NCBI RefSeq assembly: GCF_042683405.1
Contig: NZ_JBHUJS010000003.1
Coordinates: forward strand, 62,001-126,000
Direction: 5' to 3'
Length of the DNA stretch: 64,000 bases
Source: Telluria sp042683405
Lineage (GTDB): Bacteria; Pseudomonadota; Gammaproteobacteria; Burkholderiales; Burkholderiaceae_D
Position 1 is the stretch's first letter. Every line of letters begins with the position of its first letter. Positions 7,267-14,982 of the stretch are shown one piece after another. A program made the translations under genes and the position numbers. The notes under the pieces were generated by a model. That model saw only the letters and a program-made list of their open reading frames with translations, searched no databases and was not told the DNA's origin.

Positions 7267-8484
7267 TTAGCCGATGTAGTTGAAGAGGGACAGGCCGGTC
7301 AGGGTCTTGAACGATTTCTGCGCGGCTTCGAGCGCGAACTGCTGCTGCGAGAACTGCGAGATCGCTTTCACCATGTCCAGGTCTTCCAGCTCGGATTTGC
7401 GCGCGGCGTACTGGATGTCGAGGTCTTCGCCGGCGCTGTCGAGGTAGTCCAGTTCCTTCATCCGGGCGCCCACGCTGGCACGCGAGGTCAGCACGTTGTC
7501 CAGCGCGTTCGACAGGTTCTGGCCGATCTTCGACAGTTCGGCGGTCGCCTTCTCGCGGTCCGTCGCCGATGGCGTCGGCGTGCGCAGCACGTTGATCAGG
7601 TTGCCGATCGTCTCGAACATGGACTGGCGCTTGGCCGGTTCGATCGTGAAGCGGTCGCCGTCCGCCGGGGCGCCCTTCACGTCGAAGGTCATGCCGCTCA
7701 CCGTGATCGGATCGCCTGCCTTGTATGCCTGCGCAGACGCGAGGACGGCGCCGGTGCTGGTGTTGGTCACCGTGTAGGTCGGGTTGGCCGGATCGGTCGT
7801 GTCGAATTCGAGCTCGAAGGTGTCGTTGCTGAGCGCTGCCGGATTCGATACCGTGCCCTGCGAGATGACGCCGGTGCCCGTGTTTGCGGCCACCGCGCTG
7901 GTCGAGAATTTGCCGTTGCCGGTCGGGATATCGAGGAATACCGAAGCGCCGGACTCGGTGGTCTCGAGCTTGCGCGCGCTGCCAACCTGCAGCTCGCGCT
8001 GGCCGTAGTCGCCGCCGTAGCTCACGACGCCGCCCGAGGTCTTGGTGAATGGCTGCGTGGTGCTGCGGTAGCCCGAGAACAGGTAGTTGCCCATGCCGTC
8101 GGAACTGTTCGCGATGGCCATCAGGTCTTCCAGGCGCCCCGCCAGTTCCGTCGCCAGCGCTTCGCGGTCGGACTGCTGGAGCGCCGCATTGCCCGCGCTG
8201 ACAGTCATTGCCTTCACGTCCTGCAGCAGTCCGGAGGCGTTGGCCAAAGCCATCTCGACGTGCGACAGCGAGTCGCGGGCGTTCGAGCGGTTCACCGCGT
8301 ACTGCGCATTGACTGCCTGCGACTGGGTGATTTCCAGCGCGCGCGCCGATGCGATCGGGTCGTCCGACGGCGTGAGGATGCGGCGGTTGGTTGCCAGCTG
8401 CATCTGGGTCTTGGCCAGCTGCGACTGCAGGGTGCCCAGCTGGTTGGTGCCGGTCTCAAAGAGGACGCGGGTGCTGATGCGCAT
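7267..8484 (-). CDS. flgL: Flagellar hook-associated protein 3 FlgL
   Basis: Hook-filament junction protein of 405 residues. The N-terminal flagellin-like D0 domain is seen (MRISTRVLFETGTNQLGTLQ, residues 1-20; NRRILTPSDDPIASARALEI near residue 35) and the C-terminal D0 helix (FSQQQFALEAAQKSFKTLTG). The central region is variable and Thr/Ala-rich. It lies 2 bp downstream of flgK in the same transcript, and both probably depend on the FliA-type promoter at 10448-10474. Confidence 0.96.
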   Translation of the reverse strand: MRISTRVLFETGTNQLGTLQSQLAKTQMQLATNRRILTPSDDPIASARALEITQSQAVNAQYAVNRSNARDSLSHVEMALANASGLLQDVKAMTVSAGNAALQQSDREALATELAGRLEDLMAIANSSDGMGNYLFSGYRSTTQPFTKTSGGVVSYGGDYGQRELQVGSARKLETTESGASVFLDIPTGNGKFSTSAVAANTGTGVISQGTVSNPAALSNDTFELEFDTTDPANPTYTVTNTSTGAVLASAQAYKAGDPITVSGMTFDVKGAPADGDRFTIEPAKRQSMFETIGNLINVLRTPTPSATDREKATAELSKIGQNLSNALDNVLTSRASVGARMKELDYLDSAGEDLDIQYAARKSELEDLDMVKAISQFSQQQFALEAAQKSFKTLTGLSLFNYIG

Positions 8485-8486
8485 GA

Positions 8487-10415
8487 TTAGTGTCCTAACG
8501 AGAGCAGGGTGTCGAACAGGGTGCTGGCAATCTGCATCGCCTTGCCGGCGGCCTGGTAGGCCTGCTGGTACTTGAGCAGGTTGGCCGCTTCTTCGTCCAG
8601 GTTGACGCCCGAGACTTCCTGCTGCGAGACGGTGGCCTGGTTCAGCAGCGCCTGGCCGGCGCTGGCGTTGACCTGCACTTCGCGGGTCTTGTTGCCGACG
8701 TAGCTGACCAGCTGCGCGTACGAGCCCTGGAAGCTGGACGTCTTCCCGTCGAACAGGTTGGTGGTCTGCAGCTGGCCCAGCAGGCGCATGTTGCGGTTGT
8801 CGCCCACGCCGCCCGTGTTGGGGCCGACCGTGAAGGTGTCGCCGTCGTTCGGCGTGCCCGAGATCGAGAAGTGCATGCCGCCCATGTTCAAGTCGGCGCC
8901 GGCCACGTACGGAATCGGCGCGGCGCTCGGATAGGCGGCCGGCGGCACGGTGGCGATGGTGCCGGTGAACGAGTTGGTGGCCTTGTCGTACGTGAAGGTG
9001 ACGGGAGCGGCCAGCGGCGCTCCCCGGTAGCCCGCATCGACCGTGCCTTCGGTAATGGTGGCGTTGCCGGTGTTGTTGCCACGGCCCGTCGCGATCGGCG
9101 CGGCGGCCGCGATCTGGCTCACGTGGTTGATGTTCAGCGTAATGGCGGACGCGCCTTCCGAGGTCGGACGGATGCGGAAACGGTCGCCGGCGGTCGCGGT
9201 GCCGCTGGTGGTATCGAAACGCAGGCCGTCGATGATGCCGCCGCCGGAAACGGCCGAGAACGAGCCGGCCACTTCGCCCGCGGGGATGCGCGTGACGATG
9301 TAGTCGGTGCCGTCGAAGGTCATGTCGTAGTCGGACAAGGTCAGGCCCTGGACGTTATCCACGGTGACAGCCGGCACCACGGTGGACGCCGGATTGTTGG
9401 TGCCCGCCTCGCGCACGGTAATCGGCGAGAGCTTGAAGAAGTCGACGCCCGCCGCGCCGTTCATATCCTGGCCCAGGCGGTGCTGCGCATTGAAGGTCTC
9501 GGCCAGGCCGATCGCGATGCGGCCGATCGCATTCTGGGCGCGGTCCAGCGACTCGGAACGGAATTCCATCAGGCCGCCCAGTTCGCCGCCCTGCATCGAC
9601 TTGGCGCTGAGCTGGGAGACCTTCCCGTTCGAGAAGTAGCCCACTTCGATGCGGCTCGGGTCTTCTGCCGAGGTGGTCGTGGTCAGCTGGAAGGTCTTGG
9701 CGCCGACCACCAGCGGCTGGCCGCTGCCGATCGACACGGTCAGGCTATTGTTGGTGCCCGGCGTGACGGTCGCGCGCACGTGCTTGCTCAGGTCGATCAC
9801 CAGCTGGTCGCGGCGGTCGAGCAGGTCGTTCGGCGGCGCATTGGAGTTGCGGCTGTAGTCGGCGATGCTGTCGTTCAGCTGCGCGATCTGCTGGGCGTAC
9901 GAGTTGATCGAATCGACATTGGCGGAGATCTGCGCATTGACGCTCTCGCGCACTTCGGACAGGCGCGCGTCGATGGCCTGGAAGCGCGCGGTCAGCGTGC
10001 CGGCCGAGGACAGCAGGCTTTGGCGCGCCGCGGTGGAGCCGGGATTGGAGGCGGCGTCCTGCACGCCCTTGAAGAAGTCCTGCAGCGCCGGCGACAGGCC
10101 AGACGAAGCGTCGGCCAGCACGTTGTCGATCTGGGTGACCTGCTCCATATAGGAGTTGAGCGAGCTCACGGTCGCCGTGGCCGAGCGCACCTGCGTATTC
10201 ATGAAATCGTCGGAATAGCGCTTGATCTGCGAGATCTCGGTGCCGCCGCCGACGAAACCGTAGCCGAAGTCCTGCGCGGTGCCGGCACGCTGCACCACTT
10301 CCTGGCGGCTGTAGCCGATCGTATTGGCATTCGCGATATTGTGTCCGGTCGTACTCAAGCCTGCCTGGGCGGCGAGCAGTCCCGACTTCGCAATGCTGAA
10401 CAGGTTACCGGCCAT
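8487..10415 (-). CDS. flgK: Flagellar hook-associated protein 1 FlgK
   Basis: The first hook-filament junction protein, 642 residues, longer than the roughly 550 of enteric FlgK because of an enlarged central domain. The conserved N-terminus is intact (LFSIAKSGLLAAQAGLSTTG, then HNIANANTIGYSRQEVV), as is the C-terminal helix (SGVNLDEEAANLLKYQQAYQ). The ATG is preceded by GTGAGGA. It is the first gene after a FliA-type promoter and is followed by flgL. Confidence 0.97.
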   Translation of the reverse strand: MAGNLFSIAKSGLLAAQAGLSTTGHNIANANTIGYSRQEVVQRAGTAQDFGYGFVGGGTEISQIKRYSDDFMNTQVRSATATVSSLNSYMEQVTQIDNVLADASSGLSPALQDFFKGVQDAASNPGSTAARQSLLSSAGTLTARFQAIDARLSEVRESVNAQISANVDSINSYAQQIAQLNDSIADYSRNSNAPPNDLLDRRDQLVIDLSKHVRATVTPGTNNSLTVSIGSGQPLVVGAKTFQLTTTTSAEDPSRIEVGYFSNGKVSQLSAKSMQGGELGGLMEFRSESLDRAQNAIGRIAIGLAETFNAQHRLGQDMNGAAGVDFFKLSPITVREAGTNNPASTVVPAVTVDNVQGLTLSDYDMTFDGTDYIVTRIPAGEVAGSFSAVSGGGIIDGLRFDTTSGTATAGDRFRIRPTSEGASAITLNINHVSQIAAAAPIATGRGNNTGNATITEGTVDAGYRGAPLAAPVTFTYDKATNSFTGTIATVPPAAYPSAAPIPYVAGADLNMGGMHFSISGTPNDGDTFTVGPNTGGVGDNRNMRLLGQLQTTNLFDGKTSSFQGSYAQLVSYVGNKTREVQVNASAGQALLNQATVSQQEVSGVNLDEEAANLLKYQQAYQAAGKAMQIASTLFDTLLSLGH

Positions 10416-10447
10416 AATTCCTCACATCCTTCTCTATCCTATCCGTA

Positions 10448-10474
10448 TCTACGGCATGCCGTACGGAAACTTTA
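10448..10474 (-). promoter_or_regulatory. Sigma-28 (FliA) promoter for flgKL
   Basis: On the minus strand the -35 element TAAAGTTT (10474-10467) is separated by 11 bases from GCCGTAGA (10455-10448). This matches the FliA consensus TAAAGTTT, N11, GCCGATAA except in the last bases. It lies 33 bp upstream of the flgK start and fits late expression of hook-associated proteins. Confidence 0.85.
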
Positions 10475-10500
10475 TGCTGTCGTTTCGTCAACGCCGGCTC

Positions 10501-10513
10501 GGGGAATGTCCCC
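10501..10513. repeat. GGGGAATGTCCCC palindrome upstream of flgK
   Basis: A single imperfect member of the GGGGAC-type hairpin family in the flgJ-flgK gap, just downstream of the flgJ stop codon. Confidence 0.5.
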
Positions 10514-10517
10514 TTCC

Positions 10518-11465
10518 CTAACCAGCCAGCGAGTGACGAATGATCCGTTCCAGCTTGGCGCCATAGGCCGGGTCGGTCGCGTAACCGGCGCGCTGCAGGC
10601 CGTGGGCGAAGCTGGCAGCGTCGCCGGCACTGGCCATCACTTTTTCGTAACGTGGATTATTCGACAACAGCCGCGCGTAATCCTTGAAGCTGTCCGCGTA
10701 CGAGTCGTAGGCGCGGAATTTCTCGACCTTGCGCTGGGCGACGCCGTTCACGTATTCGGTGGTGACCACGTCGGTGGTCTTGCCGGTCCAGCCCTTGCCG
10801 GCCTTGATGCCGAACAGGTTGTGGCTGGAGGTGCCGTCCGCATTGCGGATCTCGCGCTTGCCCCAGCCGCTTTCCAGCGCCGCCTGGCCGATCATGAACT
10901 TGGCCGGAATGCCGGTCGCGCGGCTCGCTTCCTGCGCGTGCGCTTCCAGCTTGTCCTGGAACCTCTTCACGTGCGGCGCCTGCGGGCGGCCGGACGCGCT
11001 GCGTCCCGTTTCGACCGGCGCCATCGCGGCGAACGCGCCTGCGCCCGACGCGCGGGCGGCCTTGCCGGCGTGCGCGCCTGGGCCGTAGGCCTGCAGCGCT
11101 GCCATCGCATTGCCCGGAGCGGACGCGCCGCCCTCCCCGCCGATCGCCAGCGCCTGCCCCTGCGTGACCGGGGACAGCTGGCGCACCAGCATGTCGGCCA
11201 GGCCCATGCCGCGCTTGGCCATGTTCTGGCTCAGCTGCTGGTCCAGCATGGTGGTAAACATCTTGGTCTGCTGGTTGTCCATCATGCCGTCCTGCGGCGT
11301 GGCGTCGCGCATCGACTTCATCATCATGTTGATGAACATCGCCTCGAACTGCGTGGCCGCGCCCTTGAGCGCTTCCGGCGAATTGTTCTTGGCGGCCTGG
11401 CGCAGCTGGCCAAGACCCTTGGTGTCGAGGGCCAGCTTGCCGGTCAGGTCGTTACGGTCGATCAT
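10518..11465 (-). CDS. flgJ: Flagellar rod assembly protein/muramidase FlgJ
   Basis: A two-domain protein of 315 residues. The N-terminal rod-capping domain (residues about 1-100: LRQAAKNNSPEALKGAATQF, MFINMMMKSMRDATPQDGMM) is followed by an Ala/Gly linker. The C-terminal glucosaminidase domain covers about residues 160-315 (IPAKFMIGQAALESGWGKRE, then GTSSHNLFGIKAG). That domain cuts peptidoglycan to let the rod through; the Glu in AALESGWG is the expected catalytic acid. The fused two-domain form is usual in beta- and gammaproteobacteria. It follows flgI by 9 bp. Confidence 0.96.
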   Translation of the reverse strand: MIDRNDLTGKLALDTKGLGQLRQAAKNNSPEALKGAATQFEAMFINMMMKSMRDATPQDGMMDNQQTKMFTTMLDQQLSQNMAKRGMGLADMLVRQLSPVTQGQALAIGGEGGASAPGNAMAALQAYGPGAHAGKAARASGAGAFAAMAPVETGRSASGRPQAPHVKRFQDKLEAHAQEASRATGIPAKFMIGQAALESGWGKREIRNADGTSSHNLFGIKAGKGWTGKTTDVVTTEYVNGVAQRKVEKFRAYDSYADSFKDYARLLSNNPRYEKVMASAGDAASFAHGLQRAGYATDPAYGAKLERIIRHSLAG

Positions 11466-11474
11466 GGCAGTGCC

Positions 11475-12590
11475 TTAGATGATCTCGAGCTCGGCGCGCA
11501 GCGAACCCGCGGCCTTGAGCGCCTGCAGGATCGACAGCAGGTCCTGCGGCGAGGCGCCGATCGCATTCATCGCCTTGACCACTTCGGCCAGCGAAGCGCC
11601 GCCTGGCACGTTCAGCACCTTGCCCGGATCCTTGCGGATTTCGATGCTGGCGTTCTGCGTGACCGCGGTCTGGCCGCCCGAACGGGGATTCGGCTGGCTG
11701 ACCTGGGTGTCGTTGGTGATCGTGACGGACAGGTTGCCGTGCGAGATCGCACAGGCTTCCAGCATGACCGCCTGGTTCATGACCACGGAACCGGTGCGCG
11801 CATTCATGATGACTTTCGCCGCGCCCTTGTCCGGGCTTACGTCCAGGCCCTGCAGGATGCCGAGGAAGGCCACGCGCTGGTCCGACGAGGACGGGGTGCG
11901 CACGCGCACCACGCGGCCGTCCAGCGCGGTCGCGATGCCGGGACCGAAGTGGTTGTTGACCGCCTCCACCACGCGCGCAGCGGTGGCAAAGTCGGTCTGC
12001 TTGAGTTCAAGGCGGATCTGGTTGTCCGCGCCGAGCGAATTGGCGACCGCCCGTTCGACGGTGGCGCCATTCGAGATCTTGCCGACCGAGAGGTGGTTCA
12101 CCACGGTCTGCGCGCCGCCGGCCTGTGCGCCGACGCCGCCGACCAGCACATTCCCTTGCGCCATCGCGTAGATCTGGCCGTCCGCGCCCTTCAGCGGGGT
12201 CATGACCAGCGTGCCGCCGCGCAGGCTTTTAGCGTTACCGATCGAAGAGACGGTGATATCGATGGTCTGGCCCGGCTGCGCGAACGCAGGCAGCGAGGTG
12301 GTGACCATCACGGCGGCGACGTTCTTGAGCTGCAGCGCGGTGCCCGGCGGCAGGCTCACGCCCTGCTGCTGCAGCATCGCGGCGATCGATTGCACGGTGA
12401 ACGGGGTCTGGGTGGTCTGGTCGCCGGTGCCGTCCAGGCCCACGACGATGCCGTAGCCGGACAGCTGGTTCTCGCGGACGCCGGCAATCGTGGCCAGGTC
12501 CTTCAGGCGTTCCGCCTGTGCCAGCGGACTGGCAAGAAGTACGGCTGCGGCAGCAAGGAAGGTAAGGAGTTTGCGCATGGTCGCCCTCAC
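11475..12590 (-). CDS. flgI: Flagellar P-ring protein FlgI
   Basis: Periplasmic P-ring protein of 371 residues around the rod in the peptidoglycan layer. A signal peptide is seen at the N-terminus (KLLTFLAAAAVLLASPLAQA). Mature signatures include RLKDLATIAGVRENQLSGYG and VVGLDGTGDQTTQTPFT; the C-terminus LSILQALKAAGSLRAELEII is typical. The start codon overlaps or abuts the flgH stop, so the pair is translationally coupled. A start a few codons downstream (MRKLLTF) is also possible. Confidence 0.97.
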   Translation of the reverse strand: MRATMRKLLTFLAAAAVLLASPLAQAERLKDLATIAGVRENQLSGYGIVVGLDGTGDQTTQTPFTVQSIAAMLQQQGVSLPPGTALQLKNVAAVMVTTSLPAFAQPGQTIDITVSSIGNAKSLRGGTLVMTPLKGADGQIYAMAQGNVLVGGVGAQAGGAQTVVNHLSVGKISNGATVERAVANSLGADNQIRLELKQTDFATAARVVEAVNNHFGPGIATALDGRVVRVRTPSSSDQRVAFLGILQGLDVSPDKGAAKVIMNARTGSVVMNQAVMLEACAISHGNLSVTITNDTQVSQPNPRSGGQTAVTQNASIEIRKDPGKVLNVPGGASLAEVVKAMNAIGASPQDLLSILQALKAAGSLRAELEII

Positions 12591-13234
12591 TAGAACGGCA
12601 GCATCGACAGGAAGAAGCGCGACGCCATCGACATCATCTCGGCGCGGTCCAGGCGGCTGTTGGTGCGATACTCGATGCGCGCATCGGCGACCTGGGTCGA
12701 GAGCACGCTGTTGTTGGTGATCGAGTCGGGGTTGACCATGCCGGAGAAGCGGATGAATTCCACGCCCTTGTTCAGCGAGACCTGCTTCTCGCCCGCCACG
12801 ATCAGGTTGCCGTTCGCGAGCACTTCGGTCACGGTGACCGACAGCGTGCCGGAGAAGACATTGCTGGCGCTCTGGCGGTCGGCGTCGGTGTAGTTGATGT
12901 CCGATTCCAGCGACACACCGCTGCCCAGCTTCGCCTGCATCACGCCCGGCACCGCGAATTCGGCGGAACCTGCCTTGTTGCCGGAGCTCGCGCCCGCCTT
13001 GTTGGCGGTGGTGTTCTCGACGATCCGGATGGTCATGATGTCGCCGATGTGGCGCGCGCGGCGGTCCTCGAACATCGGGCGGTAGGTCGCGGCCTGGTAG
13101 ATGGCGCCGTTGGCGTTGGCCTGCGGCTCGGGCGGCAGCGGACGCGCGCTGGTCGGCGCCTGCACGATGGAGGTGGGGGTCGTGCCGCAGGCGGCCAGCG
13201 CCAGCGCCGCGGCAAGGATAAAGATGGTCTTCAT
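12590..13234 (-). CDS. flgH: Flagellar L-ring lipoprotein FlgH
   Basis: Outer-membrane L-ring lipoprotein of 214 residues. The signal peptide ends in a lipobox (MKTIFILAAALALAACG, cysteine at residue 16). Conserved mature motifs are ARHIGDIMTIRIVENTTA and the GTLSVTVTEVLANGNLIVAG segment. I place the start at the ATG at 13234, which has GAGG 5 bases upstream, rather than at a GTG five codons earlier. It sits between flgG and flgI in the standard order. Confidence 0.96.
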   Translation of the reverse strand: MKTIFILAAALALAACGTTPTSIVQAPTSARPLPPEPQANANGAIYQAATYRPMFEDRRARHIGDIMTIRIVENTTANKAGASSGNKAGSAEFAVPGVMQAKLGSGVSLESDINYTDADRQSASNVFSGTLSVTVTEVLANGNLIVAGEKQVSLNKGVEFIRFSGMVNPDSITNNSVLSTQVADARIEYRTNSRLDRAEMMSMASRFFLSMLPF

Positions 13235-13257
13235 TGCTTCCTCAATCACCCGGGAAA

Positions 13258-14040
13258 TCAGAGCTGCGACAGCTTCTGCAGCATCTGGTCGGAGGTGGTG
13301 ATGGCCTTCGAGTTGATTTCGTACGCGCGCTGGGTCTGGATCATGTTGACCATTTCCTCGACCACGTTGACGTTGGAGGTTTCGACATAGCCCTGCATCA
13401 GCACGCCGGCGCCGTTGGTGCCCGGGGTGTTGACGTTGGCGGTGCCGGAGGCGCCGGTTTCGACGTAGATGTTCTCGCCCTTCGCTTCCAGGCCGGCCGG
13501 GTTGACGAAGGTGGCGAGCTGCAGGGAGCCGATCTGCGCCGGCGCCGCGGTGTTCGGCAGCGTGACCGACACGGTGCCGTCGCGCGCGACCGTGATGGTC
13601 TGCGCGTTCGGCGGAACGGTGATCGACGGCTGGATCACATAGCCGCTGGAGGTGACCAGCTGGCCGTTGGCGTCGCTCTGGAACGAGCCGTCGCGGGTGT
13701 AGCCGGTAGTGCCGTCCGGGAGCAGGACCTGGAAGAAGCCGCTGCCGTTGATCATCAGGTCCTTGGAATTGCCGGTGGCCTGCGGATTACCCTGGGTGAA
13801 AATGCGTTCCGTCGCCACCGCGCGCACGCCGGTGCCGATCTGCAGGCCGGATGGCAGGTTGGTCTGCTGCGACGACTGCGCGCCGGGCTGGCGCACGTTC
13901 TGGTACAGCAGGTCCTCGAACACCGCACGCGAACGCTTGAAGCCGTTGGTGCTGACGTTCGACAGATTGTTGGTGATGACGTCGAGCTGGGTCTGCTGCG
14001 CTTCCAGGCCGGTCTTGGCGATAAACAGGGAACGGATCAT
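13258..14040 (-). CDS. flgG: Flagellar distal rod protein FlgG
   Basis: Distal rod protein of 260 residues, the exact family length. The N-terminal rod-protein motif is MIRSLFIAKTGLEAQQTQLD followed by VITNNLSNVSTNGFKRSRAV. The C-terminus ALITTSDQMLQKLSQL-like helix and NVNVVEEMVNMIQTQRAYEI are typical. It is separated from flgF by a 138-bp gap carrying a REPIN-like hairpin pair, which is unusual because these genes are normally close. Confidence 0.97.
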   Translation of the reverse strand: MIRSLFIAKTGLEAQQTQLDVITNNLSNVSTNGFKRSRAVFEDLLYQNVRQPGAQSSQQTNLPSGLQIGTGVRAVATERIFTQGNPQATGNSKDLMINGSGFFQVLLPDGTTGYTRDGSFQSDANGQLVTSSGYVIQPSITVPPNAQTITVARDGTVSVTLPNTAAPAQIGSLQLATFVNPAGLEAKGENIYVETGASGTANVNTPGTNGAGVLMQGYVETSNVNVVEEMVNMIQTQRAYEINSKAITTSDQMLQKLSQL

Positions 14041-14081
14041 AAACTCTCCAGATTAGGCGTGCGAAAAGGGGACAAGCCCGA

Positions 14082-14130
14082 AAATGGGGACAGACCCCAT
14101 TTTTTTTGAAAATGGGGTCTGTCCCCATTT
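14082..14130. repeat. REPIN-like hairpin pair between flgF and flgG
   Basis: Copies at 14082-14102 (loop ACAGA) and 14110-14130 (loop TCTGT), 28 bp apart start to start, joined by a T-run. A degenerate third piece (AAAAGGGGACAAGCCC) lies at about 14064-14079. The element splits the flgBCDEFGHIJ operon and could form a strong hairpin in the mRNA between flgF and flgG. Confidence 0.96.
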
Positions 14131-14178
14131 CGGGGGGCCCCACCTTTCGCCCACAAATCAATTATGCAGCGGAGAGCG

Positions 14179-14919
14179 TCAACCCAAAGCGAGGATCTGG
14201 GTGGCTTTCGCCGCGTTATTCTCGGCGTTCTTCAGCAGGCTCATTTGGGTCTCGAACGCGTGCGCGAGCGAGATCATGGTGACCATCGATTCGATGGCGT
14301 TGACGTTGCTGCCTTCCAGGGCGCCGCCGGCGACGCGCACGTCCGGGTCGGCAGGCGCCGCGGCGCCGTTCTTGAGGCGGAACAGGCCGTCGTCGCCGCG
14401 CACCAGGTCGGCCTCCGGCGGGTTGACCAGCTTGAGGCGGCCGAGCGTGGTCGGCGCGCCCGGCTGGGTGGTGCTGGCAATGGTGGTGATGGTGCCGTCG
14501 CCGCCGATCGAAACGGTGACTTCCGGCGGGACCGTGATCGGGCCGCCGTCGCCCTGCACTACCTGGCCGGCGGCGGTGGTCAGCACGCCGTTCGGGCTCA
14601 TTTGCAGCGAGCCGTTGCGGGTATAGGCTTCCGAGCCGTCCGCCATCTGCACCGCGATCCAGCCCTTGCCCTTGACCGCGACGTCGAGGTCACGGCCGGT
14701 GACCTGGAATGCGCCGCTGGAGAAGTCCGCGCCGACCGTGGAGTTGACCACGAAGGTGCGCGTGGGCAGCCCTTCGCCCTGCACCGGCACCGCGCGGAAC
14801 GAATCGATCTGCGCACGGAAGCCCGTGGTGGACAGATTGGCCAGGTTGTTCGACGTGGTCGCCTGGCGCTCGAGGAGGTGCTTGGCGCCGCTGCCGGCGG
14901 TGTAGATGAGACGGTCCAT
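14179..14919 (-). CDS. flgF: Flagellar proximal rod protein FlgF
   Basis: Proximal rod protein of 246 residues. The start MDRLIYTAGSGAKHLLERQA and the TSNNLANLSTTGFRAQIDSF motif identify it; the C-terminal SNVNAIESMVTMISLAHAFE helix is conserved. It lies between flgE and flgG. The gap to flgE (63 bp) contains a GGGGACAGTCCC palindrome pair. Confidence 0.96.
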   Translation of the reverse strand: MDRLIYTAGSGAKHLLERQATTSNNLANLSTTGFRAQIDSFRAVPVQGEGLPTRTFVVNSTVGADFSSGAFQVTGRDLDVAVKGKGWIAVQMADGSEAYTRNGSLQMSPNGVLTTAAGQVVQGDGGPITVPPEVTVSIGGDGTITTIASTTQPGAPTTLGRLKLVNPPEADLVRGDDGLFRLKNGAAAPADPDVRVAGGALEGSNVNAIESMVTMISLAHAFETQMSLLKNAENNAAKATQILALG

Positions 14920-14938
14920 GATGAATTCCCGTTAACTC

Positions 14939-14965
14939 GGGGACAGTCCCTTAGGGACAGTCCCC
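14939..14965. repeat. GGGGACAGTCCC palindrome pair between flgE and flgF
   Basis: Two near-palindromes, 14939-14950 and 14954-14965, in tandem. They belong to the second hairpin family (GGGGAC, one or two bases, GTCCC) and not to the 21-bp family. Confidence 0.8.
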
Positions 14966-14982
14966 GTTCTTTGCTGCTCTTA

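Noticed and set aside
8871..12593. Very long open frame (about 1240 codons) antisense to flgK, flgJ and flgI
   Set aside because: It is the GC-skewed mirror of three well-supported genes, is Arg/His/Gly-rich with no domain, and needs no separate gene to explain it.
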